NCBI GenBank assembly: GCA_025454675.1
Contig: JALONZ010000212.1
Span: 1 to 5,169, forward strand
Origin: Anaerolineae bacterium
GTDB taxonomy: Bacteria > Chloroflexota > Anaerolineae > Aggregatilineales > Phototrophicaceae
Reading direction: 5' to 3'
DNA: 5,169 nt
The position numbers and the translations under genes are program-made. Shown piece by piece: positions 1-5,169 of this stretch (positions are counted from its first letter, which is position 1; every line of letters begins with the position of its first letter). The notes under the pieces were generated by a model, which did not search any database, was not told the DNA's origin, and saw nothing but the letters and a program-made list of their open reading frames with translations.

Positions 1-40
1 TCCCCCTCTCCAAATTGGAGAGGGGGCAGGGGGGTGAGGT
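1..40 (-). repeat. GC-rich palindromic intergenic repeat, left copy (probably cut by window edge)
   Basis: Bases 2-26 form a perfect inverted repeat with 12-bp arms around a single central base (CCCCCTCTCCAA / TTGGAGAGGGGG). It is followed by a C/A spacer, a run of six G and GTGAGG (29-39). Read on the minus strand this is CCTCACCCCCC-TG-CCCCCTCTCC and then the hairpin, the same arrangement as the copy at 5071-5110. Repeats of this look are, from memory, scattered between genes in many Chloroflexota and some other environmental genomes. The element probably continues to the left beyond base 1. On the minus strand it lies downstream of thpR, so it may also help end that transcript, but no U-run follows it. 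The palindrome is certain; its identity as a mobile or MITE-like element is inference. Confidence 0.8.
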
Positions 41-66
41 CAAAAAGCAATTTTGTTGTTAAGTTG

Positions 67-101
67 CTGTATATGGGGCTTGCCATGGCAAGCCCCTACA
101 G
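67..101. repeat. 22-bp perfect palindrome with extended arms, downstream of thpR
   Basis: Bases 75-96 read the same on both strands (GGGGCTTGCCA / TGGCAAGCCCC, 11-bp arms, no loop base). A further five pairs (CTGTA at 67-71 with TACAG at 97-101) extend the stem across a 3-nt bulge at 72-74. It starts about 20 nt past the thpR stop on the minus strand, so in RNA it would form a strong hairpin at the 3' end of the esterase-thpR transcript. It could act as a 3' stabiliser or a weak terminator; no proper U-tract follows directly. The form with GTAGGGGC...GCCCCTAC ends resembles dispersed palindromes I recall from environmental genomes, which makes this an intergenic repeat as much as a gene-specific terminator. 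Confidence 0.7.
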
Positions 102-120
102 TTACCCCGATTTCACAGCG

Positions 121-666
121 TTACCCCAACGCAAATTTCTTCACATCACTATATTTTGCCCCTTGCCGATGTAATTGACTTTCCACCAACATAAACTCGT
201 TTATCCGAAAAGTGTCTGTCGCATACCCCGCGTGCGTTTTAAGGAAAAATTCCACTTGTGATAAGGGATTATCGGTTTTCAGGCGGGCGAGGGTGATATG
301 CGGATTGAAGGGTTTATCTTGTTCGCCAAAACCTGCGCCAATCATCGCTAATTCCACTAATTTTTGCAAATCATATAAGGCTTTGGGGGCAGATAATCCT
401 GCCCATAACACACGGGTGGGCTTTTTGATATTTTCTGGAAAACACCCCACCCCTTTCAGCGACATATCAAACGGCATGGCATGAATGTCTGATAATGCCG
501 ATTCGATTTTGCCCACTTTTGAGGCTTCAACATCCCCCAAAAAGCGCAATGTCAGGTGAAATTGGCTTTCATCAGACCAGCGTGCCGTTGGGATGGTCAT
601 TTTAAGGCGCAATAAGCCTTTTTTCACCGATTCGGGCAGGTGTAATGCGATGAATAAGCGGGGCAT
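121..666 (-). CDS. thpR: RNA 2',3'-cyclic phosphodiesterase (ThpR/LigT, 2H phosphoesterase family)
   Basis: This is a 181-residue cytoplasmic protein of normal length for the family. It carries both HxTx signatures of 2H phosphoesterases: H37-L-T39-L and H123-I-T125-L. Around them are the expected N-terminal RLFIAL strand (residues 3-8), W30 and RFLGDV after the first motif, FNPHITLARL at the second, and a closing YSDVKKFAL. Known members hydrolyse RNA 2',3'-cyclic phosphates to 2'-phosphomonoesters, and early work showed reversible 2'-5' RNA ligation; the true cellular substrate is usually unclear. The ATG at 666-664 lies 2 nt after the stop of the upstream esterase gene, with GAGG (680-677) 10 nt before it inside that gene's last codons. 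The two are therefore probably one transcript with coupled translation. No motif residue is missing. There is no evident metabolic link to the esterase. I am sure of the family and less sure of the biological role. Confidence 0.95.
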   Translation of the reverse strand: MPRLFIALHLPESVKKGLLRLKMTIPTARWSDESQFHLTLRFLGDVEASKVGKIESALSDIHAMPFDMSLKGVGCFPENIKKPTRVLWAGLSAPKALYDLQKLVELAMIGAGFGEQDKPFNPHITLARLKTDNPLSQVEFFLKTHAGYATDTFRINEFMLVESQLHRQGAKYSDVKKFALG

Positions 667-668
667 GA

Positions 669-1502
669 TTAATCATCCTCACGCAAATCATTTAGCCAAT
701 CGAGAATTATTTGGGTGGTGGGGTCATCAGGTGTGCCGATAGCCGTCACCAAACCAAAATGGTCACGGTCATCAATCACATGCGCCGTATACGGAATTTC
801 AAATTTATCGAATATCGCGCCCATATCGGCTTGCTCAACCAGCAACTCTGGATAATCATTTTGGGATGCAATCATCAGATAGGGCGGAATATCCATATTT
901 TCGACTGTATCTTCAATCAGATGAATCGGCGAGACGGCTTGGCGTTCTGCATCCCCATCTGGGAAGGCATTCCGCGCCCAATTCATAATCCAGTCATCAA
1001 TCCAGTATAACCCGCTATAAGAAATCACCCCTTTGATGATGGACGGGTCAACATCCACCGCTTCTAAATATTGTGGGTCGAGTGTGAGCAAACTCACCAT
1101 ATGACCGCCCGCGCTATGCCCTGTGAGGAATAGCATGTCTGGGTCGCCACCATATTCGGTGATATGCTCAACCAGCCACGCCACCGCCATCGCGCCGTCT
1201 TGGGTATGGGCGGGGTGGGTGAATTGTGGGGATAGCCGATAATTGATAATCGCCACACCATAACCTGCCTGCGCGAGGGTATTGCCGATGTTGGCATAGC
1301 CATTTTTATCCCCGCCGACCCACGCGCCACCATGCACATAAACTACTATTGGGAAATTTTCGGTGGTGGGCAGGTACAAATCCAACACTTGACGCGGATG
1401 GGCATCTTCCGCCGTGTTATAGGGTATATCGGTTAAAACACGAATTTGGGGCATAGGCGTTTCTCCAATCAGCAATATGAGCGCGAATAACCATAAAATC
1501 AT
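669..1502 (-). CDS. alpha/beta-hydrolase esterase (BD-FAE / carboxylesterase-like, HGGAW type)
   Basis: This 277-residue serine hydrolase has a clear fold signature. H57-G-G-A-W61 forms the oxyanion hole, followed by NYRLSP (87-92). The nucleophile elbow is G128-H-S130-A-G-G with catalytic S130. The likely acid is D216 in SQND, and the likely base is H248 in DRDHF. The stretch HPAHTQDGAMAVAWL (96-110) and YGGDPDMLFLTGHSAGGH match the esterase/feruloyl-esterase-like (BD-FAE) and kynurenine-formamidase-like branch. The substrate (short-chain ester, acetylated sugar or similar) cannot be told from sequence. The chosen ATG is preceded by AGAGG (1514-1510), 7 nt upstream, and gives a hydrophobic N-terminus, WLFALILLIG (4-13), without a basic residue or clear cleavage site. 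M17 (1454-1452) has its own GGAG (1466-1463), 8 nt upstream, and would make a cytosolic form. It is the first gene of a pair with thpR, divergent from the membrane-protein gene. Confidence 0.88.
   Translation of the reverse strand: MILWLFALILLIGETPMPQIRVLTDIPYNTAEDAHPRQVLDLYLPTTENFPIVVYVHGGAWVGGDKNGYANIGNTLAQAGYGVAIINYRLSPQFTHPAHTQDGAMAVAWLVEHITEYGGDPDMLFLTGHSAGGHMVSLLTLDPQYLEAVDVDPSIIKGVISYSGLYWIDDWIMNWARNAFPDGDAERQAVSPIHLIEDTVENMDIPPYLMIASQNDYPELLVEQADMGAIFDKFEIPYTAHVIDDRDHFGLVTAIGTPDDPTTQIILDWLNDLREDD
1463..1466 (-). promoter_or_regulatory. internal Shine-Dalgarno for an alternative esterase start at M17
   Basis: GGAG on the minus strand lies 8 nt before the in-frame ATG at 1454-1452, inside the coding sequence of the longer form. 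It competes with AGAGG at 1514-1510, which serves the ATG at 1502-1500. The conserved enzyme part begins only after residue 17, so either start yields a complete hydrolase. Sequence alone does not decide between them. Confidence 0.4.
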
Positions 1503-1542
1503 GTGTCATCCTCTATGATAATCATCACTTTTGATGGTGTTC

Positions 1543-1548
1543 ATTATA
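1543..1548 (-). promoter_or_regulatory. candidate -10 box for the esterase-thpR operon
   Basis: The minus strand reads a perfect TATAAT here, about 40 nt upstream of the esterase ATG at 1502, placing a likely transcription start near 1536. No good -35 hexamer is seen at 16-18 nt (ACCCGT or CCCGTT), so the site may be a weak or activator-dependent sigma-70 promoter. Confidence 0.5.
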
Positions 1549-1581
1549 ACCTGTTTTGGTTAAGAACGGGTTTAATAGCAA

Positions 1582-1608
1582 GCATAAACGCCTATTATGC
1601 GCTAAAAT
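1582..1608 (+). promoter_or_regulatory. candidate promoter/operator region for the membrane-protein operon
   Basis: Two -10-like boxes read toward the plus-strand gene: TATTAT (1593-1598, one mismatch to TATAAT) and TAAAAT (1603-1608). Neither has a convincing -35. The first lies within a small inverted repeat, GCATAA (1582-1587) and TTATGC (1595-1600) with a 7-nt gap, which could be a regulator site or just chance in AT-rich spacer DNA. The region sits 35-60 nt before the ATG at 1644. Confidence 0.3.
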
Positions 1609-1634
1609 AACCTGCATGACGAATCATTTCTCAC

Positions 1635-1638
1635 GAGG
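1635..1638 (+). promoter_or_regulatory. Shine-Dalgarno of the 526-aa membrane protein gene
   Basis: GAGG lies 5 nt before the ATG at 1644 and supports that start. No earlier in-frame start has comparable support. Confidence 0.65.
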
Positions 1639-1643
1639 CGATT

Positions 1644-3224
1644 ATGATAGACCCACGTATTCTTCAGGCATTGAGTAGTAGCGACTCTGATAAGCGCAAA
1701 AAAGCGGTGGCATATTTGGCGAAATCGCTGGATAGAGATGCGCTTCCACATTTGGCGCGAGTATATAAAACCGATTCTGACCCCGAAATCCGAGAACTGG
1801 CGAAAAAAGCGGGTGCATATATCCAAAAAAATGCGCCTCAAGCCTCTGTAATGGATGATGAGGAAGAAGCGGACGATGAATCTTATTCGCGCTATAACAA
1901 TTTATATGCAGATGATGACGAGGACGATGAACCCGTCTATACACCATCCAGACGCAACACTTATATGGATGATGACGATGAGATAGCTACCGATGTTAAC
2001 GATGACATCCCACTCCCATCGAATATCCAAGTTTCGGCGGTGGCAGAAGAACGCGCCAAGTCGTTTGTGGAGCAAGCGATGGATTGGAATGTGCGCGGGA
2101 ATAATAATAAAGCAGTGGAGATGCTCAAAAAAGCCTTCAGGACGAATCCACGCCTTGCATATGATAGTTATACGATGGGCTTGGCGATGAATATCACGGG
2201 GTTGAGTTCGGATGATACCAAGCGCCTATTATCTCCATCGGCAAAAGAGATGCAAAAAATGGGTGTAATTGAAAAATCTGCGCCTAAAAAATTAAATGCC
2301 ATTCAACAATTTTTTGCGTTGGTTATTTTTATCGGCGCGACTGCCTCGCTCATCGGCTTTTTTGCCCTCCCATGGATAGATTTTGGCTGGATACCCGTAG
2401 AAGGGGCTGACCAAGCATTAGCCAGTGGTGATTTGGCGGGGTTAGGTGCGTTGGGTGTGAATGTTGATGTGAATAATCTGAATACAGTTGGTGGGTCTCT
2501 ATCAGAAGTGCAAAAGGTCTTGAATACACCCATCATTCGTGAAGTTGAAAATGCGGTCGGATTTGGCGAAGAAGCCGATTTAGTTCGCCAGCTCATCGGC
2601 GGGTTGCGTAGTGTTCGTTCCACTGCAACGGGCTTAGATACCACGCTTTATATGATTGGTACACAAGATGTTTTGCGCTCATTTGGATTTGGCGGCTTGC
2701 TTGATTTTTTTAGAAACGCCCTCAACAATCAACAATTCCTTGATAGTTTTGTGAGTGGATTTACAGAAGGGCTTGGTAGCGCAGATTTGAGTTCATTGGG
2801 TTTAGGGAATTTAGATGCCAATATCATACGAGGTGGATTTGATACGGTGTTAGAACAGCTACGTTATACCCCCCAAGCCGTTGATTTTTCGGTGATTGCC
2901 GTGCCTGTGGCGGCGAGTGTTGCTTTTTTACTCGGTTTATTATTGCTTCTATCGCCCAGTGGTATGGTGTGGTTTTTGTGCATTGTATTCGGATTAGCGG
3001 GTGTGGGTGCATGTGCTTATTTTTATACCACCGCGATTAGTAACCTGATGGTTATCGGCAAAACAGGGCTTAATGTTTTGACCGATTTACCCGCGCAAGG
3101 TCTTGCAGTGACATCTGCCACTCAATTTATCGGCTTAGGCTTCTGGGTGACAATGGGCGGGTTAATTGCGGTTGCTCTCTCGCCGTTCTTAGGCTTGTTA
3201 TTTGCCCCTGGCAAGCAAGAGTAG
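1644..3224 (+). CDS. uncharacterised membrane protein: HEAT-like N-terminus, acidic linker, TPR-like segment, four TM helices
   Basis: I do not recognise this 526-residue protein as a named family. Residues 2-62 form paired helices like HEAT repeats (DPRILQALSSSDSDKRKKAVAYL, then a second unit with SDPEIRELAKKAGAYI). Residues 71-121 are a disordered acidic linker with 23 Asp/Glu among 51 residues. Residues 134-198 are TPR-like helices (FVEQAMDWNVRGNNNKAVEML, AFRTNPRLAYDSYTMG). Predicted membrane helices are about 219-241, 416-436, 441-463 and 495-520. The basic KSAPKK just before the first helix and the C-terminal APGKQE suggest both termini are cytoplasmic, leaving a loop of about 170 residues (242-415) outside. 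That loop is glycine-rich and contains two similar S-x-D-L stretches (261-270 and 379-388). No catalytic motif is visible. The gene stops 10 nt before the secreted-protein gene and is probably coupled to it. A scaffold, sensor or envelope-complex role fits but is inference; coding status is secure. Confidence 0.88.
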   Translation: MIDPRILQALSSSDSDKRKKAVAYLAKSLDRDALPHLARVYKTDSDPEIRELAKKAGAYIQKNAPQASVMDDEEEADDESYSRYNNLYADDDEDDEPVYTPSRRNTYMDDDDEIATDVNDDIPLPSNIQVSAVAEERAKSFVEQAMDWNVRGNNNKAVEMLKKAFRTNPRLAYDSYTMGLAMNITGLSSDDTKRLLSPSAKEMQKMGVIEKSAPKKLNAIQQFFALVIFIGATASLIGFFALPWIDFGWIPVEGADQALASGDLAGLGALGVNVDVNNLNTVGGSLSEVQKVLNTPIIREVENAVGFGEEADLVRQLIGGLRSVRSTATGLDTTLYMIGTQDVLRSFGFGGLLDFFRNALNNQQFLDSFVSGFTEGLGSADLSSLGLGNLDANIIRGGFDTVLEQLRYTPQAVDFSVIAVPVAASVAFLLGLLLLLSPSGMVWFLCIVFGLAGVGACAYFYTTAISNLMVIGKTGLNVLTDLPAQGLAVTSATQFIGLGFWVTMGGLIAVALSPFLGLLFAPGKQE

Positions 3225-3227
3225 GAG
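3223..3227 (+). promoter_or_regulatory. Shine-Dalgarno overlapping the upstream stop codon
   Basis: AGGAG shares its first two bases with the TAG stop (3222-3224) of the membrane-protein gene and lies 7 nt before the ATG at 3235. It fixes the start of the secreted protein at 3235 rather than at the in-frame TTG at 3202. It also implies that ribosomes ending the first gene promote initiation of the second. Confidence 0.8.
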
Positions 3228-3234
3228 TTTTTTG

Positions 3235-5013
3235 ATGAAAACACGACTTCATATATCAATCGGCTTATTATTGGGATGCGCCTTGTTGTTGGTGCTGGGC
3301 ATGTTTGCCAACCCAACTGTTAGCAATGCCCAAATATTTGCCACCAATACACCGCGTCCGCCCGACCCACTCGCCATTTCACCCGATTTACCCGTTGAAC
3401 GCTATGCGTTGCGCTTATGGTCTGCGCCGCAATTGATAGATGTCCTCATCAGTGTGTTGGGCAGGGGGGATAATTCGGCAGTTTATAGTGATGCGGTGCG
3501 CCTGATACAATATGAAATGGCATGGCGTTTTCCCAATGCCCCACAAGACACCCTCACACGCCAACGCCTATTCACCGCCATGCTCAATGCCCCGCGTGGT
3601 GTGGCGGATATGCGCGGTGTTGCCCGCCCATTGGCACTTGCCGCCCTCACCACTGGTCAAATAGATGATTTTCATATTGATGAAGTTGCAAGCCTGAATA
3701 TGGATGGTGATGGCTTTCCGGATGTGGTGTATCAATTGCGTTATCCCGCCGATGATGCACAACCTGCTTTATATCTGGATTATATCATTGTGCGCGGAAG
3801 CGCCTCTGGAACGCCCCAACTGGCACCCTTGCCTCAAGATGTATATGCCGCGCCATACCGCGATTTACTCGGTGTGGATTTGTTGGCGACTGGCGATTAT
3901 ACGGGTGATGGACTGGATGAGGTGATTATCCGCCAAGATTTTGATGGTGCAAATGACCGTCTGGTGGTATATGGTTGGCGTGGTGAAGGCATCACCGATT
4001 TAGCCGTCTCTCCAATTGAGTTTGGTGATGTGGTCAATTTATCCAGTGGGTTGCTTCAAGTTTTACAATACGAAGTAGAATCGGAAAAATGGGGTTGTTA
4101 TCGGTCTAAAGGCGTGAATTGGGTCTGGTCATCGAATTTCTTCCGCCCTGTAGCCGATGCGAATCCGGCTTATTTGCAATTGAACACGATTGGGTGTCAG
4201 ATGGTCGCGGCGCAACCCCTCTATGAAAAACCGCCCGCCGATGCCCTGAGTGCTGTACAAGATATTTTAGCCAGTCATTCATCGGATGAAGCAGGATATG
4301 CCCAAGCGACTTTGGCGATTGCTATGTTAGAATGGCTGAATGACCAACAATCAAGCGCCTCGTTGCGTGTCATCAGCCTGAGTAATACGCCCAATTTGCC
4401 CCCAAGCATCCAACGCCAGATAAGCGTGTTTGAAAATGCCATCGCGCAAAATGATTCACCGATTGTTGCTTGTGGTGAATTAACACCCAACAACGGCGTA
4501 TGTGATATTGACCAACTCATCGCCCGTTTATTAGCAGAAAACCCCATCTCGCGGGTGGGGGATGTTCAAGTACAACTCGAAGCATTGGGTTTGCCAGTTC
4601 AATCTGTTACGACACTCTCCCAAGTGGGTCGCGCCGACCGTCTGTTGGCGACATTTGCCATCACAGGGGCAAGCCAATGGGCATTTGCGCCACTGAACGA
4701 AAACGCTTATGTCCCCGAAAAATTACCGACCATCGCCCCGCCTGTTGTGTTACAACTCAGCAGTATCCCCAACACGGCATGGACAGCATTGTTGCTTAAT
4801 GATGATGGCATATCGGCGTTGAATATTATTGATAATGCCATCCGCCAAAATCCTGCGCTGGGAAATTTGCCAGAAGTCCAGTATTTCCGCGCCTTTTGCT
4901 TTGACCTAATTGGTAATCGTCCCAATGCGGTGGCGGGTTATTATCAATTGTGGGTGGCAAATCCGACCAGTTTGTGGGGACGGCTGGCTGGCGCACATTT
5001 AGAAGCCCGCTAG
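3235..5013 (+). CDS. secreted protein with FG-GAP/VCBS-type calcium-loop motifs and C-terminal TPR-like tail, function unknown
   Basis: The ATG at 3235 gives 592 residues. The first 32 form a Sec signal peptide: basic MKTR, hydrophobic core about 9-25, likely cleavage after V-S-N-A32. A proline-rich stretch follows (NTPRPPDP, 38-45), then a mostly helical region (50-140). Two calcium-loop-like repeats of FG-GAP/VCBS type come next: N155-M-D-G-D-G-F-P-D163 followed by VVYQL, and D221-Y-T-G-D-G-L-D-E229 followed by VII. Each has the D-x-D/T-G-D-G-x-x-D pattern between beta strands. Cysteines C287, C321, C413 and C423 lie in the mature part and could form disulfides. Residues 512-592 look TPR-like and end with AVAGYYQLWVANPTS and LAGAHLE, a tail I associate with Anaerolineae secreted proteins. 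No enzyme motif is evident. Its translational coupling to the membrane protein suggests the two act together at the cell surface. An integrin-like or adhesive/sensing role is a guess. Confidence 0.85.
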   Translation: MKTRLHISIGLLLGCALLLVLGMFANPTVSNAQIFATNTPRPPDPLAISPDLPVERYALRLWSAPQLIDVLISVLGRGDNSAVYSDAVRLIQYEMAWRFPNAPQDTLTRQRLFTAMLNAPRGVADMRGVARPLALAALTTGQIDDFHIDEVASLNMDGDGFPDVVYQLRYPADDAQPALYLDYIIVRGSASGTPQLAPLPQDVYAAPYRDLLGVDLLATGDYTGDGLDEVIIRQDFDGANDRLVVYGWRGEGITDLAVSPIEFGDVVNLSSGLLQVLQYEVESEKWGCYRSKGVNWVWSSNFFRPVADANPAYLQLNTIGCQMVAAQPLYEKPPADALSAVQDILASHSSDEAGYAQATLAIAMLEWLNDQQSSASLRVISLSNTPNLPPSIQRQISVFENAIAQNDSPIVACGELTPNNGVCDIDQLIARLLAENPISRVGDVQVQLEALGLPVQSVTTLSQVGRADRLLATFAITGASQWAFAPLNENAYVPEKLPTIAPPVVLQLSSIPNTAWTALLLNDDGISALNIIDNAIRQNPALGNLPEVQYFRAFCFDLIGNRPNAVAGYYQLWVANPTSLWGRLAGAHLEAR

Positions 5014-5070
5014 ATGGCTTGTCGTTTTGGGACGGCATGATGCAGGTTAGTTTTTTAATGCGGAATACAG

Positions 5071-5110
5071 CCCCACCCCCCAGCCCCCTCCCCACGTTGT
5101 GGAGAGGGGG
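5071..5110 (+). repeat. GC-rich palindromic intergenic repeat, right copy 1
   Basis: CCCCACCCCCC-AG-CCCCC leads into a hairpin at 5084-5110: 12-position arms, one C/A mismatch (5091/5103), loop GTT at 5096-5098. The leader, the spacing and the GGAGAGGGGG right arm match the left copy (1-40) read on the minus strand, so this is the same family in opposite apparent orientation. It lies 58 nt past the stop of the secreted-protein gene and may also stop or protect its mRNA, although no T-run follows. Confidence 0.8.
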
Positions 5111-5134
5111 AGAAAACCGCCATTTTGTGGGTAA

Positions 5135-5167
5135 AAGTCCCCTCTCCATGCAATGGGGAGGGGATTT
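5135..5167 (+). repeat. GC-rich palindromic intergenic repeat, right copy 2
   Basis: TCCCCTCTCCAT and ATGGGGAGGGGA (5138-5164) pair over 12 positions around a 3-nt loop (5150-5152) with one G-T wobble. The stem extends with AA/TT and a further G-T at its base (5135-5137 with 5165-5167). It follows right copy 1 after a 27-nt spacer and lacks the C-rich leader. It could be the second arm region of one composite element that runs past the window end, since its last visible bases are GGGATTTAG. Confidence 0.75.
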
Positions 5168-5169
5168 AG

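Noticed and set aside
212..484. 90-codon plus-strand reading frame opposite thpR
   Set aside because: It is a shadow of thpR, whose motifs are complete on the other strand; no SD or domain supports it.
3202..3234. An upstream in-frame TTG start for the secreted protein, overlapping the membrane-protein gene by 23 nt
   Set aside because: The TTG has no clear SD and would put 11 extra residues before the signal peptide. The ATG at 3235 has AGGAG 7 nt upstream and begins with a normal MKTR n-region.
3235..3330. Lipoprotein signal (L-L-G-C15) in the secreted protein
   Set aside because: The hydrophobic core continues well past C15, and a good signal peptidase I site (S-N-A32) follows, so a lipobox this early is unlikely.
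5014..5040. A short reading frame beginning directly after the secreted-protein stop (TAG-ATG)
   Set aside because: It encodes only 8 residues and has no SD of its own or recognisable product.
5014..5060. Rho-independent terminator ending in the T6 tract at 5051-5056
   Set aside because: The bases before the T tract form only 3-4 bp stems (GTC/GAC, or GCAT/ATGC with a one-base loop), too weak to support a call.
4826..5149. 107-codon minus-strand reading frame over the 3' end of the secreted-protein gene and the repeat
   Set aside because: It is antisense to a well-supported gene, runs through the hairpin repeat, and its translation has no recognisable domain.
1..5169. CRISPR array, tRNA/rRNA genes, transposase or toxin-antitoxin genes
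   Set aside because: No regularly spaced direct repeats, no cloverleaf or rRNA-like stretch, and no reading frame with such a domain were seen on either strand.

Overview
The window looks like a piece of bacterial chromosome from an uncultured or environmental lineage, with GC in the mid-40s to about 50% by eye. My best guess is Chloroflexota (Anaerolineae-like). The guess rests on the CCCCCTCTCC...GGAGAGGGGG palindromic intergenic repeats, on the C-terminal tail of the last protein, which resembles tails I remember from Anaerolineae secreted proteins, and on Shine-Dalgarno-led genes. No marker gene here settles the taxonomy.

Layout, left to right. Bases 1-120 are non-coding and hold two palindromes: a GC-rich hairpin repeat (1-40) and a 22-bp perfect palindrome with extended arms (67-101). 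Then come two minus-strand genes, 1502 down to 121: an alpha/beta-hydrolase esterase with a complete Ser-Asp-His triad, followed after a 2-nt gap by thpR (LigT-type RNA 2',3'-cyclic phosphodiesterase) with both HxTx motifs. A 141-bp divergent intergenic region (1503-1643) carries candidate promoters for both directions. Two plus-strand genes follow (1644-3224 and 3235-5013). The first encodes a four-helix membrane protein with a cytoplasmic HEAT-like domain, an acidic linker and a TPR-like segment. The second encodes a secreted protein with FG-GAP/VCBS-type calcium-loop motifs and a C-terminal TPR-like tail. They are 10 nt apart, and the second gene's Shine-Dalgarno overlaps the first gene's stop codon. 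Bases 5014-5169 are non-coding and end in two more hairpins of the same GC-rich repeat family.

Functionally the two halves appear unrelated. The minus-strand pair are stand-alone hydrolases, probably cotranscribed. The plus-strand pair is the uncharacterised part: a membrane protein with cytoplasmic protein-interaction modules and a large extracytoplasmic loop, translationally coupled to a secreted interaction-type protein. This would suit an envelope complex or sensor, but no catalytic motif is visible and no specific function can be assigned. I found no RNA genes, CRISPR array, transposase or broken gene.
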